From an uncultured Burkholderiaceae bacterium (lineage in GTDB: Bacteria > Pseudomonadota > Gammaproteobacteria > Burkholderiales > Burkholderiaceae_B): a stretch of DNA of 64,000 nt. The translations under genes and the position numbers were made by a program. The notes under the pieces are model-generated. The model was not told where the DNA came from, did no database searches, and saw only the letters and a program-made list of their open reading frames with translations. Below are positions 19,829-30,501 of this stretch, one piece after another. Location of the stretch: positions 26,608-90,607 of the forward strand of contig CALBEY010000070.1 of NCBI GenBank assembly GCA_937888805.1, read 5' to 3'. Each line of letters starts with the position of its first letter. Positions within the stretch are counted from its first letter, which is position 1.

Positions 19829-20599
19829 ATGGGTCAACCTGGGACCGAGCCGTTGGATAGCGCTAGCCCGCGACGAGACTCGCCTGCGGCCTTTAGCCCG
19901 CTGTATCAACAAATACGACAACTGCTGCTGCAGTCGCTTGAGCGCGGCGAGTGGAAGCCCGGTGAGGCTATTCCAAGTGAGTTTGAGCTGGCCAGCCGCT
20001 ATCACGTCAGTCAGGGCACGGTGCGAAAGGCCATCGATGAATTGGCATCCGAACACATCTTAATCCGTCGCCAAGGCAAAGGCACCTTTGTTGCCACGCA
20101 CCATGAACCCATCGTGCGGTTCCGGTTCTTGCGCTTAAATCCCATTGAGGGCGAAGCAGTACCGGGGAAAAGTGAGATCCTTTGGTGCCGAAAGGTCAGG
20201 GCCGGCGTCGATTCAGCCAAGGCTCTGGAGCTCAGGGCTGGCGACGCACTCATTTATATCCGTCGGCTACTGTCCTTCGAAGGCAAACCAACGCTGATCG
20301 ACGACATCTACCTGCCAGCGGCCTCGTTCAATGGGCTTTCAATGGCCGTTTTGCAAGAAAACCCAGGCCCCCTATACGGTTTGTTTGAATCTAAGTTTGG
20401 CGTGAGCATGGTTCGCGCCGACGAAAAGGTACGAGCAGTGCCGGCGCCTGAGGACGTGGCTAGCCTGCTGAACATCACGACAGACTATCCCTTGCTTAGG
20501 GTTGATAGGGTTTCTTATACTTACGGCGATCGTGCGGTAGAATTACGCAATGGTCACTATCTGACTGATGAGTATTTTTATCGTAACGCTCTGATTTAA
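19829..20599 (+). CDS. GntR-family regulator, HutC/UTRA type
   Basis: The protein (256 residues) has an N-terminal winged helix-turn-helix (SPLYQQIRQLLLQSL, then PSEFELASRYHVSQGTVRKA and RRQGKGTFV) and a C-terminal UTRA ligand-binding domain. The ATG at 19829 was chosen; an in-frame GTG at 19784 would add 15 residues with no similarity to the family and lies close to the operator. The gene sits between mdh and sdhC and points into the sdh operon. The palindromes here and before acnB suggest it senses a TCA-related metabolite and controls mdh, acnB and itself. The ligand is unknown. Confidence 0.9.
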   Translation: MGQPGTEPLDSASPRRDSPAAFSPLYQQIRQLLLQSLERGEWKPGEAIPSEFELASRYHVSQGTVRKAIDELASEHILIRRQGKGTFVATHHEPIVRFRFLRLNPIEGEAVPGKSEILWCRKVRAGVDSAKALELRAGDALIYIRRLLSFEGKPTLIDDIYLPAASFNGLSMAVLQENPGPLYGLFESKFGVSMVRADEKVRAVPAPEDVASLLNITTDYPLLRVDRVSYTYGDRAVELRNGHYLTDEYFYRNALI

Positions 20600-20712
20600 A
20601 ACGTAAAATTTTCAATTTGAGCTGAGACCGCTAAATAGAGAAAATACACAGCAAGCATTATTGCAATAAACTCATTCCAACAAATCAATTTTGACTACCT
20701 TTAGAGGCCTTT

Positions 20713-21126
20713 ATGTCTGATCGTGCTGCAAAGCGGCGCCCACAGTTTCGCAACATTAACGTGTGGCAACTGATTAATTACCGTCTGCCCTTGGCCGGCA
20801 TATTGTCGATTCTGCACCGAATCAGCGGCGCACTACTTTTTTTGGCGTTACCAACAGTCGTACTCCCCTTGTTTGCCATGAGCTTTACATCAGAACAGGG
20901 TTTTACGGCCTTGGGTGCAGTGACTGGGATGATAATCACGAAATTGATTTTGTTGGTTTTGCTTTGGGGGTTTCTGCACCACTTCTGCGCTGGCATCCGT
21001 TATTTGGCACTTGATCTGCACCATGGATTGGAAAAGCATGCCGCAAAAAAGAGCGCTGGTATTGTTTTCGGGGTTAGCCTCGCTTTGACATTGGTCTTTG
21101 GTCTCAAACTTTTTGGAGTATTTTGA
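20713..21126 (+). CDS. sdhC: Succinate dehydrogenase cytochrome b556 subunit
   Basis: SdhC is one of two membrane anchors of complex II, which bind haem b and ubiquinone. The protein (137 residues) has three transmembrane segments, the family signature SILHRISGALLFLALP, and the haem-ligand region HHFCAGIRYLALDLHHG. It begins the sdhCDAB operon 113 bp after gntR. I saw no copy of the GntR palindrome in that gap. Confidence 0.95.
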   Translation: MSDRAAKRRPQFRNINVWQLINYRLPLAGILSILHRISGALLFLALPTVVLPLFAMSFTSEQGFTALGAVTGMIITKLILLVLLWGFLHHFCAGIRYLALDLHHGLEKHAAKKSAGIVFGVSLALTLVFGLKLFGVF

Positions 21127-21128
21127 TC

Positions 21129-21512
21129 ATGGGATCACCGGAAAGAATTGGCGCCAAGCGTCTTGTGGTCGGTGCGCATTACGGCATTGGTGATTTCGTC
21201 ATCCAGCGAGTAACAGCGGTTATTAATGCGATTTATGCGGTTGTCTTGTTTGTTGGTATCTTAATGATGCCGGGATTCACTTACGAGGCTTGGCGCAATC
21301 TATTTACTTTCAGCGTTGGTGGGTTTCCGCTGGGTCAATTGTTAGCCACTCTGGCTTTTTTCTCGCTGGGTTGGCACGCCTACATTGGGGTACGAGACAT
21401 TTGGATGGATTATGTCAAGCCCACCGGTATTCGGCTGGGATTACAGGTACTGACTGTTCTGTGGTTGGTGGGTTCGGTTATTTATTTTGTCGTCATTCTC
21501 TGGGGAGCTTAA
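21129..21512 (+). CDS. sdhD: Succinate dehydrogenase membrane anchor subunit
   Basis: SdhD is the second haem- and quinone-binding anchor of complex II. The protein (127 residues) has three hydrophobic segments, the quinone-site region VIQRVTAVINAIY and the haem ligand region WHAYIGVRDIWMDYVKP. The ATG at 21129 starts 2 bp after the sdhC stop, so the two are translationally coupled; the TTG at 21123 overlapping sdhC is unlikely to be used. Confidence 0.94.
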   Translation: MGSPERIGAKRLVVGAHYGIGDFVIQRVTAVINAIYAVVLFVGILMMPGFTYEAWRNLFTFSVGGFPLGQLLATLAFFSLGWHAYIGVRDIWMDYVKPTGIRLGLQVLTVLWLVGSVIYFVVILWGA

Positions 21513-21515
21513 ACC

Positions 21516-23294
21516 GTGGTTGTTGATATGAAATCATTACCTCGCCGCCAGTTTGATGTGGTGGTCGTGGGTGCCGGCGGATCCGGCATGCGTTGCTCCT
21601 TGCAACTGGCTAACGCCGGTTTGTCAGTTGCCGTTCTTTCCAAAGTGTTTCCTACACGCTCGCACACCGTAGCAGCACAAGGCGGTATTGGTGCGTCGCT
21701 CGGCAACATGAGTGAAGATCATTGGTACTGGCATATGTACGATACGGTCAAAGGTTCGGACTGGCTGGGGGATCAAGACGCGATTGAGTTCATGTGTCGT
21801 GAGGCGCCCAACGCCGTTTATGAGCTTGAGCATTTTGGCATGCCTTTTGACCGCAACCCTGACGGCACCATTTACCAGCGCCCTTTTGGCGGACACTCCG
21901 CGAACTTTGGTGAAAAGCCTGTGCAACGCGCCTGTGCGGCCGCAGACCGTACCGGTCACGCGTTACTTCATACGCTTTACCAGCGAAACGTCGCCGCACG
22001 CACGCAATTTTTCGTTGAGTGGATGGCACTTGACCTCATTCGTAACGATGACGGCGACGTGCTTGGTGTTACCGCGCTGGAAATGGAAACGGGTGACATT
22101 TACATCCTCGAAGCCAAGACGACAGTAATCGCGACTGGCGGTGCCGGGCGTATTTGGGCCGCATCGACCAATGCTTTTATCAATACCGGCGACGGCATGG
22201 GCATGGCCGCACGTGCCGGCGTCGCGCTACAGGACATGGAGTTTTGGCAGTTTCACCCCACCGGCGTAGCCGGTGCCGGCGTGTTGGTGACCGAGGGTGT
22301 TCGTGGTGAGGGCGGTATTTTGCTAAACAAAGACGGCGAGCGTTTTATGGAGCGTTATGCGCCAACCATGAAAGACTTGGCGCCCCGTGACTTTGTGTCA
22401 CGTTGCATGGACCAAGAAATCAAGGAAGGCCGTGGTTGCGGTCCAAATGGTGACTACATTGAGCTTAAGCTTGATCACCTTGGCGCTGATACGATCAATA
22501 AGCGTTTGCCATCGATTCGCGAAATTGCAATCAAATTTGCTAACGTTGATCCCATACGTGATCCGATACCCGTGATTCCAACCATTCACTACCAGATGGG
22601 CGGTATTCCTGCGAACTACCACGGCCAAGTTGTCAGTTGGGAAAATGGCGAGTCCAAGGTTGTCAATGGCTTGTACGCCATCGGTGAAGTGGCTGCGGTA
22701 TCGGTGCACGGTGCCAACCGTTTGGGCACGAACTCCTTGCTCGATTTGATTGTGTTTGGTCGTGCAGCGGGCAATCACATTGTGGCTTCGCATCCTGAGA
22801 ACCAGCACGCTCATCAAGACTTGCCCGTTGAGTCCGTTCAGCAGTCGTTGGATCGCTTCAATAAGCTTGAGTCGCGCACCACGGGTGAGCGTACTCAAGA
22901 AGTCGGTCAAGCCATCCGTGACACCATGCAAAAACATTGTGGTGTTTTCCGCACGCTAGCGATGTTGCAAGAAGGCTGTGACATGATTGACGAACTAGCC
23001 AATCGGGTTGCCAACGTTGCCTACAAAGACAAGTCACAGGTTTTCAACACGGCTCGCATCGAGGCGCTTGAGTTGGAAAACATGATCGATGTGGCACGCG
23101 CAACCATCCACTCAGCGGCCGCCAGACATGAAAGCCGTGGCGCACACGCGCTAGACGATTTTCCTGAGCGCAACGATGAGACTTGGATGAAGCACACGCT
23201 TTGGAACACAAATGGCAATACGTTGGATTACAAGCCAGTGCAGTTGACGCCATTGACAGTTGAGAGCTTCCCACCCAAAACGCGTACGTTCTGA
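21516..23294 (+). CDS. sdhA: Succinate dehydrogenase flavoprotein subunit
   Basis: SdhA oxidises succinate to fumarate with covalently bound FAD. The protein (592 residues) shows the FAD-binding motif VVGAGGSGMRCSLQL, the FAD-attachment histidine in TRSHTVAAQGGIG, and active-site regions HPTGVAGAGVLVTEG and VHGANRLGTNSLLD. The GTG at 21516 was kept because GGGGAG lies about 8 bp upstream; an ATG at 21528 would remove only four residues. SdhE, which promotes flavinylation of this subunit, is encoded downstream. Confidence 0.97.
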   Translation: MVVDMKSLPRRQFDVVVVGAGGSGMRCSLQLANAGLSVAVLSKVFPTRSHTVAAQGGIGASLGNMSEDHWYWHMYDTVKGSDWLGDQDAIEFMCREAPNAVYELEHFGMPFDRNPDGTIYQRPFGGHSANFGEKPVQRACAAADRTGHALLHTLYQRNVAARTQFFVEWMALDLIRNDDGDVLGVTALEMETGDIYILEAKTTVIATGGAGRIWAASTNAFINTGDGMGMAARAGVALQDMEFWQFHPTGVAGAGVLVTEGVRGEGGILLNKDGERFMERYAPTMKDLAPRDFVSRCMDQEIKEGRGCGPNGDYIELKLDHLGADTINKRLPSIREIAIKFANVDPIRDPIPVIPTIHYQMGGIPANYHGQVVSWENGESKVVNGLYAIGEVAAVSVHGANRLGTNSLLDLIVFGRAAGNHIVASHPENQHAHQDLPVESVQQSLDRFNKLESRTTGERTQEVGQAIRDTMQKHCGVFRTLAMLQEGCDMIDELANRVANVAYKDKSQVFNTARIEALELENMIDVARATIHSAAARHESRGAHALDDFPERNDETWMKHTLWNTNGNTLDYKPVQLTPLTVESFPPKTRTF

Positions 23295-23310
23295 TTAGAA
23301 TCGGGGATAA

Positions 23311-24030
23311 ATGATGAGCACCAAAAGAGTAATCAAGTTCGAAATCTATCGCTACGATCCTGACAAAGACGATCGTCCTTATATGCAGAAGCTCGAAGTC
23401 GAGCTCGAGCCAACGGACAAGATGTTGCTTGACGCACTGCTGCGCATTAAGCTGGACGTTGATGACAGTCTGGCGCTCAGACGTTCTTGCCGTGAGGGCG
23501 TTTGTGGCTCAGACGCGATGAACATCAATGGTAAGAACGGCTTGGCTTGCACCACCAACTTAAACGAGCTTAAGCAGCCCATTGTTTTGCGTCCCTTACC
23601 AGGTTTGCCGGTTATCCGTGATTTGATCGTGGACATGACGCATTTCTTCAATCAGTATCATTCAATCAAGCCTTATTTGATCAATGACACGCCACCACCT
23701 GAAAAAGAGCGCTTGCAATCGCCAGAAGCTCGCGAAGAGCTCAATGGCCTTTACGAATGCATTCTCTGTGCCTGCTGCTCGACCTCATGCCCATCTTTTT
23801 GGTGGAACCCAGACAAATTTGTGGGCCCAGCGGGCTTGTTACAGGCTTATCGGTTTATTGCCGATAGCCGTGATCAAGCCACGGCAGAGCGTCTCGATAA
23901 CCTAGAAGATCCCTACCGTTTGTTCCGTTGCCACACCATTATGAATTGCGTGGATGTGTGTCCAAAAGGATTGAATCCAACAAAAGCGATTGGCAAGATC
24001 AAAGAAATGCTGGTCCGCCGTACGGTATAG
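23311..24030 (+). CDS. sdhB: Succinate dehydrogenase iron-sulfur subunit
   Basis: SdhB carries electrons from FAD to ubiquinone through three iron-sulfur clusters. The protein (239 residues) has the [2Fe-2S] motif [12 protein letters not shown] with a later Cys in LACTT, and the [4Fe-4S]/[3Fe-4S] motifs [12 protein letters not shown] and [17 protein letters not shown]. Two adjacent ATGs (23311, 23314) can start it. It follows sdhA by 16 bp. Confidence 0.96.
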   Translation: MMSTKRVIKFEIYRYDPDKDDRPYMQKLEVELEPTDKMLLDALLRIKLDVDDSLALRRSCREGVCGSDAMNINGKNGLACTTNLNELKQPIVLRPLPGLPVIRDLIVDMTHFFNQYHSIKPYLINDTPPPEKERLQSPEAREELNGLYECILCACCSTSCPSFWWNPDKFVGPAGLLQAYRFIADSRDQATAERLDNLEDPYRLFRCHTIMNCVDVCPKGLNPTKAIGKIKEMLVRRTV

Positions 24031-24047
24031 TGAGTCAAAAAACGGGT

Positions 24048-24308
24048 ATGGGTGATTTAACAAAACTTGAGAGAACGCGACTTCGGTGGCGCTCTCGGCG
24101 TGGTCTCTTGGAAAACGACCTGATTATTACCCGTTTTTTGGACGCCCACGAAGAAGAGTTAACCGATCGTGACATTGATGGGCTAGTTAAAATCATGGCG
24201 CTAGGTGATAACGATTTATTGCAAATGTTGCTGTCTCGCTCTGAGCCTGAAGGCGAGCTAGATAGTCCTGAGGTTCACGATGTGCTCAGACGTCTTCGCG
24301 CAGCGTGA
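24048..24308 (+). CDS. sdhE: FAD assembly factor SdhE
   Basis: SdhE is a small soluble chaperone that helps attach FAD to SdhA. The protein (86 residues) has the family core RLRWRSRRGLLENDLII, including the RGxxE motif, and the acidic ending typical of YgfY/CptB proteins. The ATG at 24048 fits the family start; an in-frame GTG at 24030 overlapping the sdhB stop is a possible alternative. Its place between sdhB and gltA agrees with its role. Confidence 0.93.
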   Translation: MGDLTKLERTRLRWRSRRGLLENDLIITRFLDAHEEELTDRDIDGLVKIMALGDNDLLQMLLSRSEPEGELDSPEVHDVLRRLRAA

Positions 24309-24335
24309 CCCTCGTATCAAACGAGGAAATATCTG

Positions 24336-25637
24336 ATGAAACTGTCTGATACCAAAGCCACGCTGTCGTTTTCCAACGGCAAACCATCCATGGATCTTCC
24401 CGTCTATTCTGGTAGCGTTGGGCCTGATGTCATCGACATCCGCAAGTTGTACGGTCAGACAGGGCTGTTTACTTACGATCCTGGCTTCATGTCGACAGCG
24501 GCATGCCAATCATCGATCACCTACATTGACGGCGATAAAGGTGAATTGCTTTATCGCGGTTACCCCATTGAACAGTTAGCCGTTAACTGTGATTTCATGG
24601 ACATTTGCTACCTCATTCTGAATGGGGATTTGCCGGATGGCGAACAGAAAAAAGATTTCGATAACCAGGTGACCCGTCACACGATGGTCAACGAGCAGAT
24701 GCACTTTTTTCTGCGCGGATTCCGTCGTGATGCGCACCCGATGGCCGTTTTGACGGGTTTGGTGGGTGGTTTGTCGGCTTTTTATCACGACTCAACCGAC
24801 ATTACGAATCCAATGCATCGGCATATTTCAGCCATTCGCTTAATCGCCAAGATGCCGACACTTGTGGCCATGGCCTACAAATATTCGATTGGACAGCCAT
24901 ACGTCTATCCGCAAAACAATTTGAGCTACACCGGTAACTTCTTGCGCATGATGTTTGCCAACCCTTGCGAGGAGTACGTTGTTAATCCGGTGGTTGAAAA
25001 AGCATTGGACCGTATTTTTATTCTGCATGCCGATCATGAGCAAAACGCGTCGACATCAACCGTTCGGTTGTGTGGCTCTTCGGGAACCAACCCATTTGCG
25101 GCCATTGCCGCAGGTGTGGCTTGCCTTTGGGGTCCTGCGCATGGTGGCGCCAATGAAGCGTGCTTGAATATGTTGGAAGAAATTCAGGCCAACGGTGGCA
25201 TGGCGAAAGTTGGCGAGTTCATGGAGCAAGTCAAGGACAAAAACTCAGGCGTTCGTTTGATGGGTTTTGGTCACCGAGTCTACAAAAACTATGACCCTCG
25301 AGCCAAACTGATGCAGCAAACTTGCAAAGAAGTGTTGGCCTCACTTGGCTTAGAAAGCGATCCGTTGTTCAAGTTGGCCATGGAGCTCGAGCGAATCGCG
25401 CTTGAGGATCCGTACTTCGTTGAACGCAAGTTGTATCCAAATGTGGATTTTTATTCGGGTATTGTTCAGCGCGCGATTGGTATTCCAACAGCATTGTTCA
25501 CCGCGATTTTTTCCTTGGCTCGCACCGTTGGGTGGATTGCGCAGTGGAATGAAATGTTGTCCGATCCAGAGTACAAGATTGGTCGCCCACGCCAGATCTA
25601 TAGCGGTGAATCATCGCGTCAGTATAAAAAGAAGTAG
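24336..25637 (+). CDS. gltA: Citrate synthase (type II)
   Basis: GltA condenses acetyl-CoA and oxaloacetate to citrate. The protein (433 residues) has the length of the hexameric, NADH-sensitive proteobacterial type, with active-site segments [25 protein letters not shown] and [15 protein letters not shown]. It is the last gene of the sdh operon, 27 bp after sdhE, and is followed by a strong terminator. It is clearly distinct from prpC at 16.4 kb. Confidence 0.97.
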   Translation: MKLSDTKATLSFSNGKPSMDLPVYSGSVGPDVIDIRKLYGQTGLFTYDPGFMSTAACQSSITYIDGDKGELLYRGYPIEQLAVNCDFMDICYLILNGDLPDGEQKKDFDNQVTRHTMVNEQMHFFLRGFRRDAHPMAVLTGLVGGLSAFYHDSTDITNPMHRHISAIRLIAKMPTLVAMAYKYSIGQPYVYPQNNLSYTGNFLRMMFANPCEEYVVNPVVEKALDRIFILHADHEQNASTSTVRLCGSSGTNPFAAIAAGVACLWGPAHGGANEACLNMLEEIQANGGMAKVGEFMEQVKDKNSGVRLMGFGHRVYKNYDPRAKLMQQTCKEVLASLGLESDPLFKLAMELERIALEDPYFVERKLYPNVDFYSGIVQRAIGIPTALFTAIFSLARTVGWIAQWNEMLSDPEYKIGRPRQIYSGESSRQYKKK

Positions 25638-25710
25638 GTCGCAATCAGAGAGACTCGCTAGATCGAAGTATTTCTAGCGCACACCTCGACGCATCACTGG
25701 AAGCTATTCA

Positions 25711-25748
25711 AACAACCAAGCCACCCTCGAGGTGGTTTGGTTGTTTTT
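25711..25748 (+). terminator. Rho-independent terminator after the sdh-gltA operon
   Basis: A 15-bp stem, AACAACCAAGCCACC (25711-25725) with GGTGGTTTGGTTGTT (25731-25745), has one G-T pair, a 5-base loop and a T-run. It lies 73 bp after the gltA stop. Confidence 0.93.
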
Positions 25749-26269
25749 CTTTCTTTCTGCAATTACCGTCATCATTTGCTGTTCATTTGACCGACCAATT
25801 GGGGCGTGGGACACGTTGATGTTGTCTAAACCCAACACCGCTCGAGTGCCTGATGCCTTGCCTTGAGAACGATGTGGTGAGCAGTCGATGCTCGATTTCG
25901 CAACATAACAGTCAAAGCGCTTGGCGCATGAGATTGTGCGCTGTAGAACAAAATAAATCATTGGCCTTGTGTCCTTCAAACCGCTCCGTAATGGGGTTTT
26001 GCCCTGCACGCAAGGTAGGCGAGAAAAAGCTCAATCATCTGTTTGTTCTTAGCGACATTCTTTGGTGACGTCATTTTGAATGGATAAACCAGGGCAATTT
26101 AGAGCAAACAAGCCCGAAAAAGTGAGGGCCTGCGGGGGGGTGTTTTTCAGCGGCGCAGCATCGAATAAACGACTTATTCGCAAATATATTCTTCTTAGCT
26201 GACTGTCAGGTGCAACGATGCGCTACAATTTTTTATGGCTATTTAGGCTATTCCAGTGCCTTCTGCCCC
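25749..26269. other. Non-coding stretch between gltA and odhA, no gene supported
   Basis: About 520 bp hold only short overlapping frames on both strands. The longest, on the minus strand (25704-26009, 101 codons), runs across the gltA terminator and has no recognisable family. This could be the decayed remains of a gene or a long regulatory region for odhA. A TACAAT box at 26224-26229 is a possible -10 element for odhA, but no convincing -35 partner was found. Confidence 0.4.
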
Positions 26270-26345
26270 GCTATCCGCAAACCGGTTAGGCCGTGTAAGC
26301 GGAAGGTTCCCTGCATCATATCGGGTGAAACACCCGTCTAGGTGA
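26270..26345 (+). ncRNA. Candidate sucA RNA cis-regulatory leader of odhA
   Basis: The leader directly before odhA contains a stem TCCGC/GCGGA (26274-26278 with 26299-26303) and a hairpin CGGGTG-AAA-CACCCG (26322-26336) that ends 3 bases before the AGGTG ribosome binding site at 26340-26344. A conserved sucA RNA motif is known from 5' leaders of sucA/odhA in Burkholderiales, with structure overlapping the Shine-Dalgarno sequence. Position, host group and layout agree. I could not test the consensus, so the family name is inference. Confidence 0.5.
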
Positions 26346-26353
26346 AGCAATCA

Positions 26354-29221
26354 ATGTCCTCGCATAACGAAGCGTTAGAAAACTCGTATCTTTTTGGTGG
26401 CAATGCCCCTTACGTAGAAGAGCTCTACGAATCTTATTTAAACAATCCCGGGTCAGTGCCTGACAATTGGCGCAGTTATTTTGATCAGTTGCAGCATCAG
26501 CCTGCCACAGACGGTCAAGAACTGACTCGTGATCAGCCACACGCACCTATCGTTGATGCATTTGTTCAGCGTGCCAAGCAAGGCAGTTTTGCTCAAGCAA
26601 CGCAACAACTCGATTTGACGGTTGCTTCCAAACAGCTGCACGTTCAATCTTTAATTGCCGCTTATCGGTCCTTGGGCTCACGCTGGGCTGAACTAGACCC
26701 ACTTAAACAGCACGACCGTGATGAGATTCCTGAGCTTGATCCCGCATTTTATGGGCTCAGCGAAGTCGATATGGATCAAGAGTTTTCTGCAACCAATACG
26801 TACTTTACGTCTGACAGCACCATGACGCTGCGTCAGATTATCAAAGCGCTTCGCGACACCTATTGCCGCTCGATTGGCGTGGAGTTCATGCACTGCTCTG
26901 ACCCGGTCGTCAAACGTTGGATTCAGCAACGCCTTGAATCTATTCGTAGCGCCCCGTCATACACAAACGAAGAAAAGTGCAACATTTTGCAGCAGTTAAC
27001 AGAGTCTGAAGGTTTGGAGCGTTTTCTGCATACCAAATACGTTGGTCAAAAGCGATTCTCACTTGAAGGTGGTGAAAGTTTCATTGCCTCGATGGACGAG
27101 CTGGTGAACCATGCTGGTGTTAGTGGCATTCAAGAAATCGTGGTGGGTATGGCTCACCGCGGACGCTTGAACGTTTTGGTCAATATCATGGGCAAAATGC
27201 CAGGTGAGTTGTTTGCTGAATTTGAGGGCAAGCACGCCGAAGGTTTGACTGACGGTGATGTGAAATATCACAATGGTTTTTCAAGTGATCTCTCGACCCG
27301 CGGTGGTCCGGTTCACTTGTCCTTGGCTTTTAATCCGTCGCACCTTGAAATTGTTAATCCTGTGGTTGAGGGCAGCGTCCGTGCGCGCCAAGAACGTCGC
27401 GGCGACGAGCATGGTAAACAAGTGTTACCTATTTTGGTGCATGGCGATGCCGCCTTTGCGGGTCAAGGTGTGGTGATGGAAACGTTGAACTTGGCCATGA
27501 CCCGAGGCTATGGCACAGGCGGCACATTACATGTGGTCATTAACAACCAAATTGGCTTTACCACCTCAGACCCTCGTGACACTCGCTCGACGATTTACTG
27601 CACCGATGTGGCCAAGATGATTGAGGCACCGGTTTTTCACGTCAATGGCGATGATCCGGAAGCGGTGGTGTTTGCCTCACGTTTGGCCTTGGATTTCCGG
27701 ATGCAGTTCGGCCGCGATGTTGTTATCGATATCGTCTGCTTCCGTAAGTTGGGTCACAATGAACAAGACACCCCTTCATTGACTCAGCCGCTGATGTACA
27801 AGCGCATTGGTCAGCACCCGGGCACGCGAAAACTCTACGCGGATAAACTTATTGCCCAAGGTGTTCTACCCGAAGGCGGTGGTGATGCCTTGGTTCATTC
27901 CTATCGCCAACTGATGGAAGACGGGGGCCGCACCATTGAACCCGTTCTGACCGATTACAAGAGCAAGTACTCAATCGACTGGTCTGGTTACATTGGTGCG
28001 AAGTGGACTGATCAGGCCGATACCGCTGTGCCCCTAGCGGAGCTTAAGCGCATTGGTGAACGAATCACTTCGGTGCCAGATGGCTTTACACCGCACTCTT
28101 TGGTCAATAAGTTGCTCAAAGACCGTCGTGCCATGGCGCTAGGCGAGCTCAACCTCGACTGGGGCATGGGTGAACACTTGGCATTTGCCACTTTGGTGGC
28201 CTCTGGGTACGCCGTGCGCATCACGGGGCAAGACTCGGGCCGCGGCACATTTACCCACCGGCACGCTGTGTTGCATGATCAAAACCGTGAGCGCTGGAAC
28301 GATGGCGTTTACTTGCCACTTCAAAACGTGATCGAGGGGCAGGCCCCTTTCACGGTTATTGACTCGGTGCTATCTGAAGAGGCGGTGTTGGGATTTGAGT
28401 ACGGTTACTCGTGCGCTGACCCGAACACACTAACCATTTGGGAGGCGCAATTTGGCGACTTCGTCAATGGTGCCCAAGTGGTGATTGATCAGTTTATTTC
28501 TTCGGGCGAAGCCAAGTGGGGTCGCCAGTCAGGTCTAACCATGATGTTGCCACATGGCTATGAGGGTCAGGGACCTGAGCACTCTTCGGCCCGCATCGAA
28601 CGGTTCTTGCAACTTTGTGCGGACAACAACATCCAGGTGGTGCAGCCGACCACGGCAGCTCAAATTTTCCATCTGTTGCGACGTCAAATGATCCGCAAGT
28701 TCCGTAAACCATTGGTCATCATGACACCCAAGTCATTGTTGCGTAACAAGGATGCGGGTTCACCATTAAAAGACTTGGCAACAGACCGCTTTCGTTCCGT
28801 TATAGGTGAAGTCGATAAGGATATTAATCCTGCTAACGTTAAGCGGGTGTTGGCCTGTTCTGGCAAGGTTTATTACGATTTGGTCAATGCTCGTGCTGAA
28901 AGAAAAGCCAATAACGTTGCCATTATTCGAGTGGAGCAAATCTACCCATTCGCACACAAAACATTTGAGACCGAACTGCGTAAATATCCAAAAGCCACTG
29001 AGGTGGTCTGGGTGCAAGACGAGCCACAAAATCAAGGCGCTTGGTTTTATGTCGAGCATCATCTCTTTGGCAATATGTCGCCTGGTCAAAAGCTCGCCTA
29101 TTCTGGCCGCCCTGCATCAGCGTCACCGGCTGTTGGATACCTCGCCAAGCACCAAGAGCAACAAAAAGCGTTGATTGATCAGGCCTTCAATCGCTTTAAG
29201 TCCTTTGTGCTGACAAAGTAA
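26354..29221 (+). CDS. odhA: 2-oxoglutarate dehydrogenase E1 component
   Basis: This thiamine-diphosphate enzyme decarboxylates 2-oxoglutarate and passes the succinyl group to OdhB. The protein (955 residues) begins with the E2-binding N-terminal segment [19 protein letters not shown], has HRGRLNVL in the thiamine-binding half, and [19 protein letters not shown] and [16 protein letters not shown] in the transketolase-like half. The ATG at 26354 is preferred over the GTG at 26342 because AGGTG lies about 9 bp upstream. It starts the odhA-odhB-lpdA operon and has a structured leader. Confidence 0.97.
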   Translation: MSSHNEALENSYLFGGNAPYVEELYESYLNNPGSVPDNWRSYFDQLQHQPATDGQELTRDQPHAPIVDAFVQRAKQGSFAQATQQLDLTVASKQLHVQSLIAAYRSLGSRWAELDPLKQHDRDEIPELDPAFYGLSEVDMDQEFSATNTYFTSDSTMTLRQIIKALRDTYCRSIGVEFMHCSDPVVKRWIQQRLESIRSAPSYTNEEKCNILQQLTESEGLERFLHTKYVGQKRFSLEGGESFIASMDELVNHAGVSGIQEIVVGMAHRGRLNVLVNIMGKMPGELFAEFEGKHAEGLTDGDVKYHNGFSSDLSTRGGPVHLSLAFNPSHLEIVNPVVEGSVRARQERRGDEHGKQVLPILVHGDAAFAGQGVVMETLNLAMTRGYGTGGTLHVVINNQIGFTTSDPRDTRSTIYCTDVAKMIEAPVFHVNGDDPEAVVFASRLALDFRMQFGRDVVIDIVCFRKLGHNEQDTPSLTQPLMYKRIGQHPGTRKLYADKLIAQGVLPEGGGDALVHSYRQLMEDGGRTIEPVLTDYKSKYSIDWSGYIGAKWTDQADTAVPLAELKRIGERITSVPDGFTPHSLVNKLLKDRRAMALGELNLDWGMGEHLAFATLVASGYAVRITGQDSGRGTFTHRHAVLHDQNRERWNDGVYLPLQNVIEGQAPFTVIDSVLSEEAVLGFEYGYSCADPNTLTIWEAQFGDFVNGAQVVIDQFISSGEAKWGRQSGLTMMLPHGYEGQGPEHSSARIERFLQLCADNNIQVVQPTTAAQIFHLLRRQMIRKFRKPLVIMTPKSLLRNKDAGSPLKDLATDRFRSVIGEVDKDINPANVKRVLACSGKVYYDLVNARAERKANNVAIIRVEQIYPFAHKTFETELRKYPKATEVVWVQDEPQNQGAWFYVEHHLFGNMSPGQKLAYSGRPASASPAVGYLAKHQEQQKALIDQAFNRFKSFVLTK

Positions 29222-29265
29222 ACACGTCTCGCTTTACGACGAATTTTATTTACGGAAAATTTGAT

Positions 29266-30489
29266 ATGTCTATTTCTGAAGTAGTGGTTCCCCAACTGTC
29301 TGAATCGGTTTCTGAAGCAACGCTTTTGACTTGGAAGAAAGCCGCTGGCAGCTTTGTAGAAGCTGACGAGATTTTGATTGAGGTTGAAACGGACAAAGTG
29401 GTGCTTGAAGTGCCAGCGCCAGCATCCGGGGTGCTCACCGAGATCGTGAAGGGTGATGGTAGTTTGGTGGCGTCAGGCGAGCTGTTGGCCAAGATTGACA
29501 CAGCAGCCAAAGCCACAGCAGCACCAGCAGCAGTGCCGGCTGTTGCTACCAGTACGCCTGTGACAGCACCAGTAGCAGCTGCGCCAACATCGGCCGGTGC
29601 AGCCGGCGTGGCCTCACCGGCCGCCAACAAGATTCTGGCCGAGAAAGGCATGAGTGCACAGGGGATGTCTGGGTCTGGCCGAGATGGACGTGTGACCAAG
29701 GCTGATGCGCTGTCTGCGCAGCCAGCACCAGCAGCACCAATGGCAGCAGCTCCCGTTACGGCACAGCCCATGCCGGTATCGCTAGATGGTCGTGCTGAAC
29801 AGCGTGTGCCAATGAGCCGCTTGCGTGCCCGAATCGCAGAGCGTTTGTTGCAATCGCAACAACAAAACGCCATCCTGACGACTTTTAACGAAGTCAACAT
29901 GCAGGGCATCATTGAGTTACGCAACCGCTACAAGGACAAATTCGAAAAAGAACACGGGGTGAAGCTTGGGTTTATGTCGTTTTTTGTCAAAGCCGCGATT
30001 GCTGCCTTGAAGCGTTATCCATTAATCAATGCCTCAATTGATGGTAAAGACATCATTTATCACGGCTACTTTGATATCGGCATTGCTGTCGGCAGCCCGC
30101 GCGGGTTGGTGGTTCCCATCTTGCGAAATGCCGACCAAATGACCATTGCCGATATTGAAAAGGCAATTGCTGATTTTGGTCGTCGTGCCGCTGATGGTAA
30201 GCTGGGCATCGAAGAGATGACGGGCGGTACCTTCTCGATTTCCAATGGTGGTGTTTTTGGTTCGATGTTGTCCACACCGATCATCAATCCGCCACAGGCA
30301 GCCATTTTGGGTGTGCACGCAACCAAAGACCGTGCCGTTGTCGAGAACGGCCAGGTTGTCGTTCGGCCGATGAACTACTTGGCCTTGTCATACGATCACC
30401 GCCTGATTGATGGTCGCGAAGCGGTCCTCGGCTTGGTAGCCATGAAGGAAGCGCTCGAAGACCCACAACGCATGTTGCTAGAAATCTAA
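29266..30489 (+). CDS. odhB: Dihydrolipoyl succinyltransferase E2 of 2-oxoglutarate dehydrogenase
   Basis: OdhB is the core of the complex and transfers succinyl groups to CoA. The protein (407 residues) has an N-terminal lipoyl domain with the lipoylated lysine at K44 ([10 protein letters not shown]), an Ala/Pro-rich linker at about residues 82-115 and 145-170, a peripheral-subunit-binding domain ([13 protein letters not shown]), and the catalytic domain ending with [16 protein letters not shown], which holds the active-site His and Asp. It follows odhA by 44 bp. Confidence 0.97.
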   Translation: MSISEVVVPQLSESVSEATLLTWKKAAGSFVEADEILIEVETDKVVLEVPAPASGVLTEIVKGDGSLVASGELLAKIDTAAKATAAPAAVPAVATSTPVTAPVAAAPTSAGAAGVASPAANKILAEKGMSAQGMSGSGRDGRVTKADALSAQPAPAAPMAAAPVTAQPMPVSLDGRAEQRVPMSRLRARIAERLLQSQQQNAILTTFNEVNMQGIIELRNRYKDKFEKEHGVKLGFMSFFVKAAIAALKRYPLINASIDGKDIIYHGYFDIGIAVGSPRGLVVPILRNADQMTIADIEKAIADFGRRAADGKLGIEEMTGGTFSISNGGVFGSMLSTPIINPPQAAILGVHATKDRAVVENGQVVVRPMNYLALSYDHRLIDGREAVLGLVAMKEALEDPQRMLLEI

Positions 30490-30501
30490 TACGGAAGGTT
30501 C

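Noticed and set aside
25704..26009. 101-codon minus-strand frame after gltA
   Set aside because: It crosses the gltA terminator and has no family resemblance; kept only as part of the unexplained gap.
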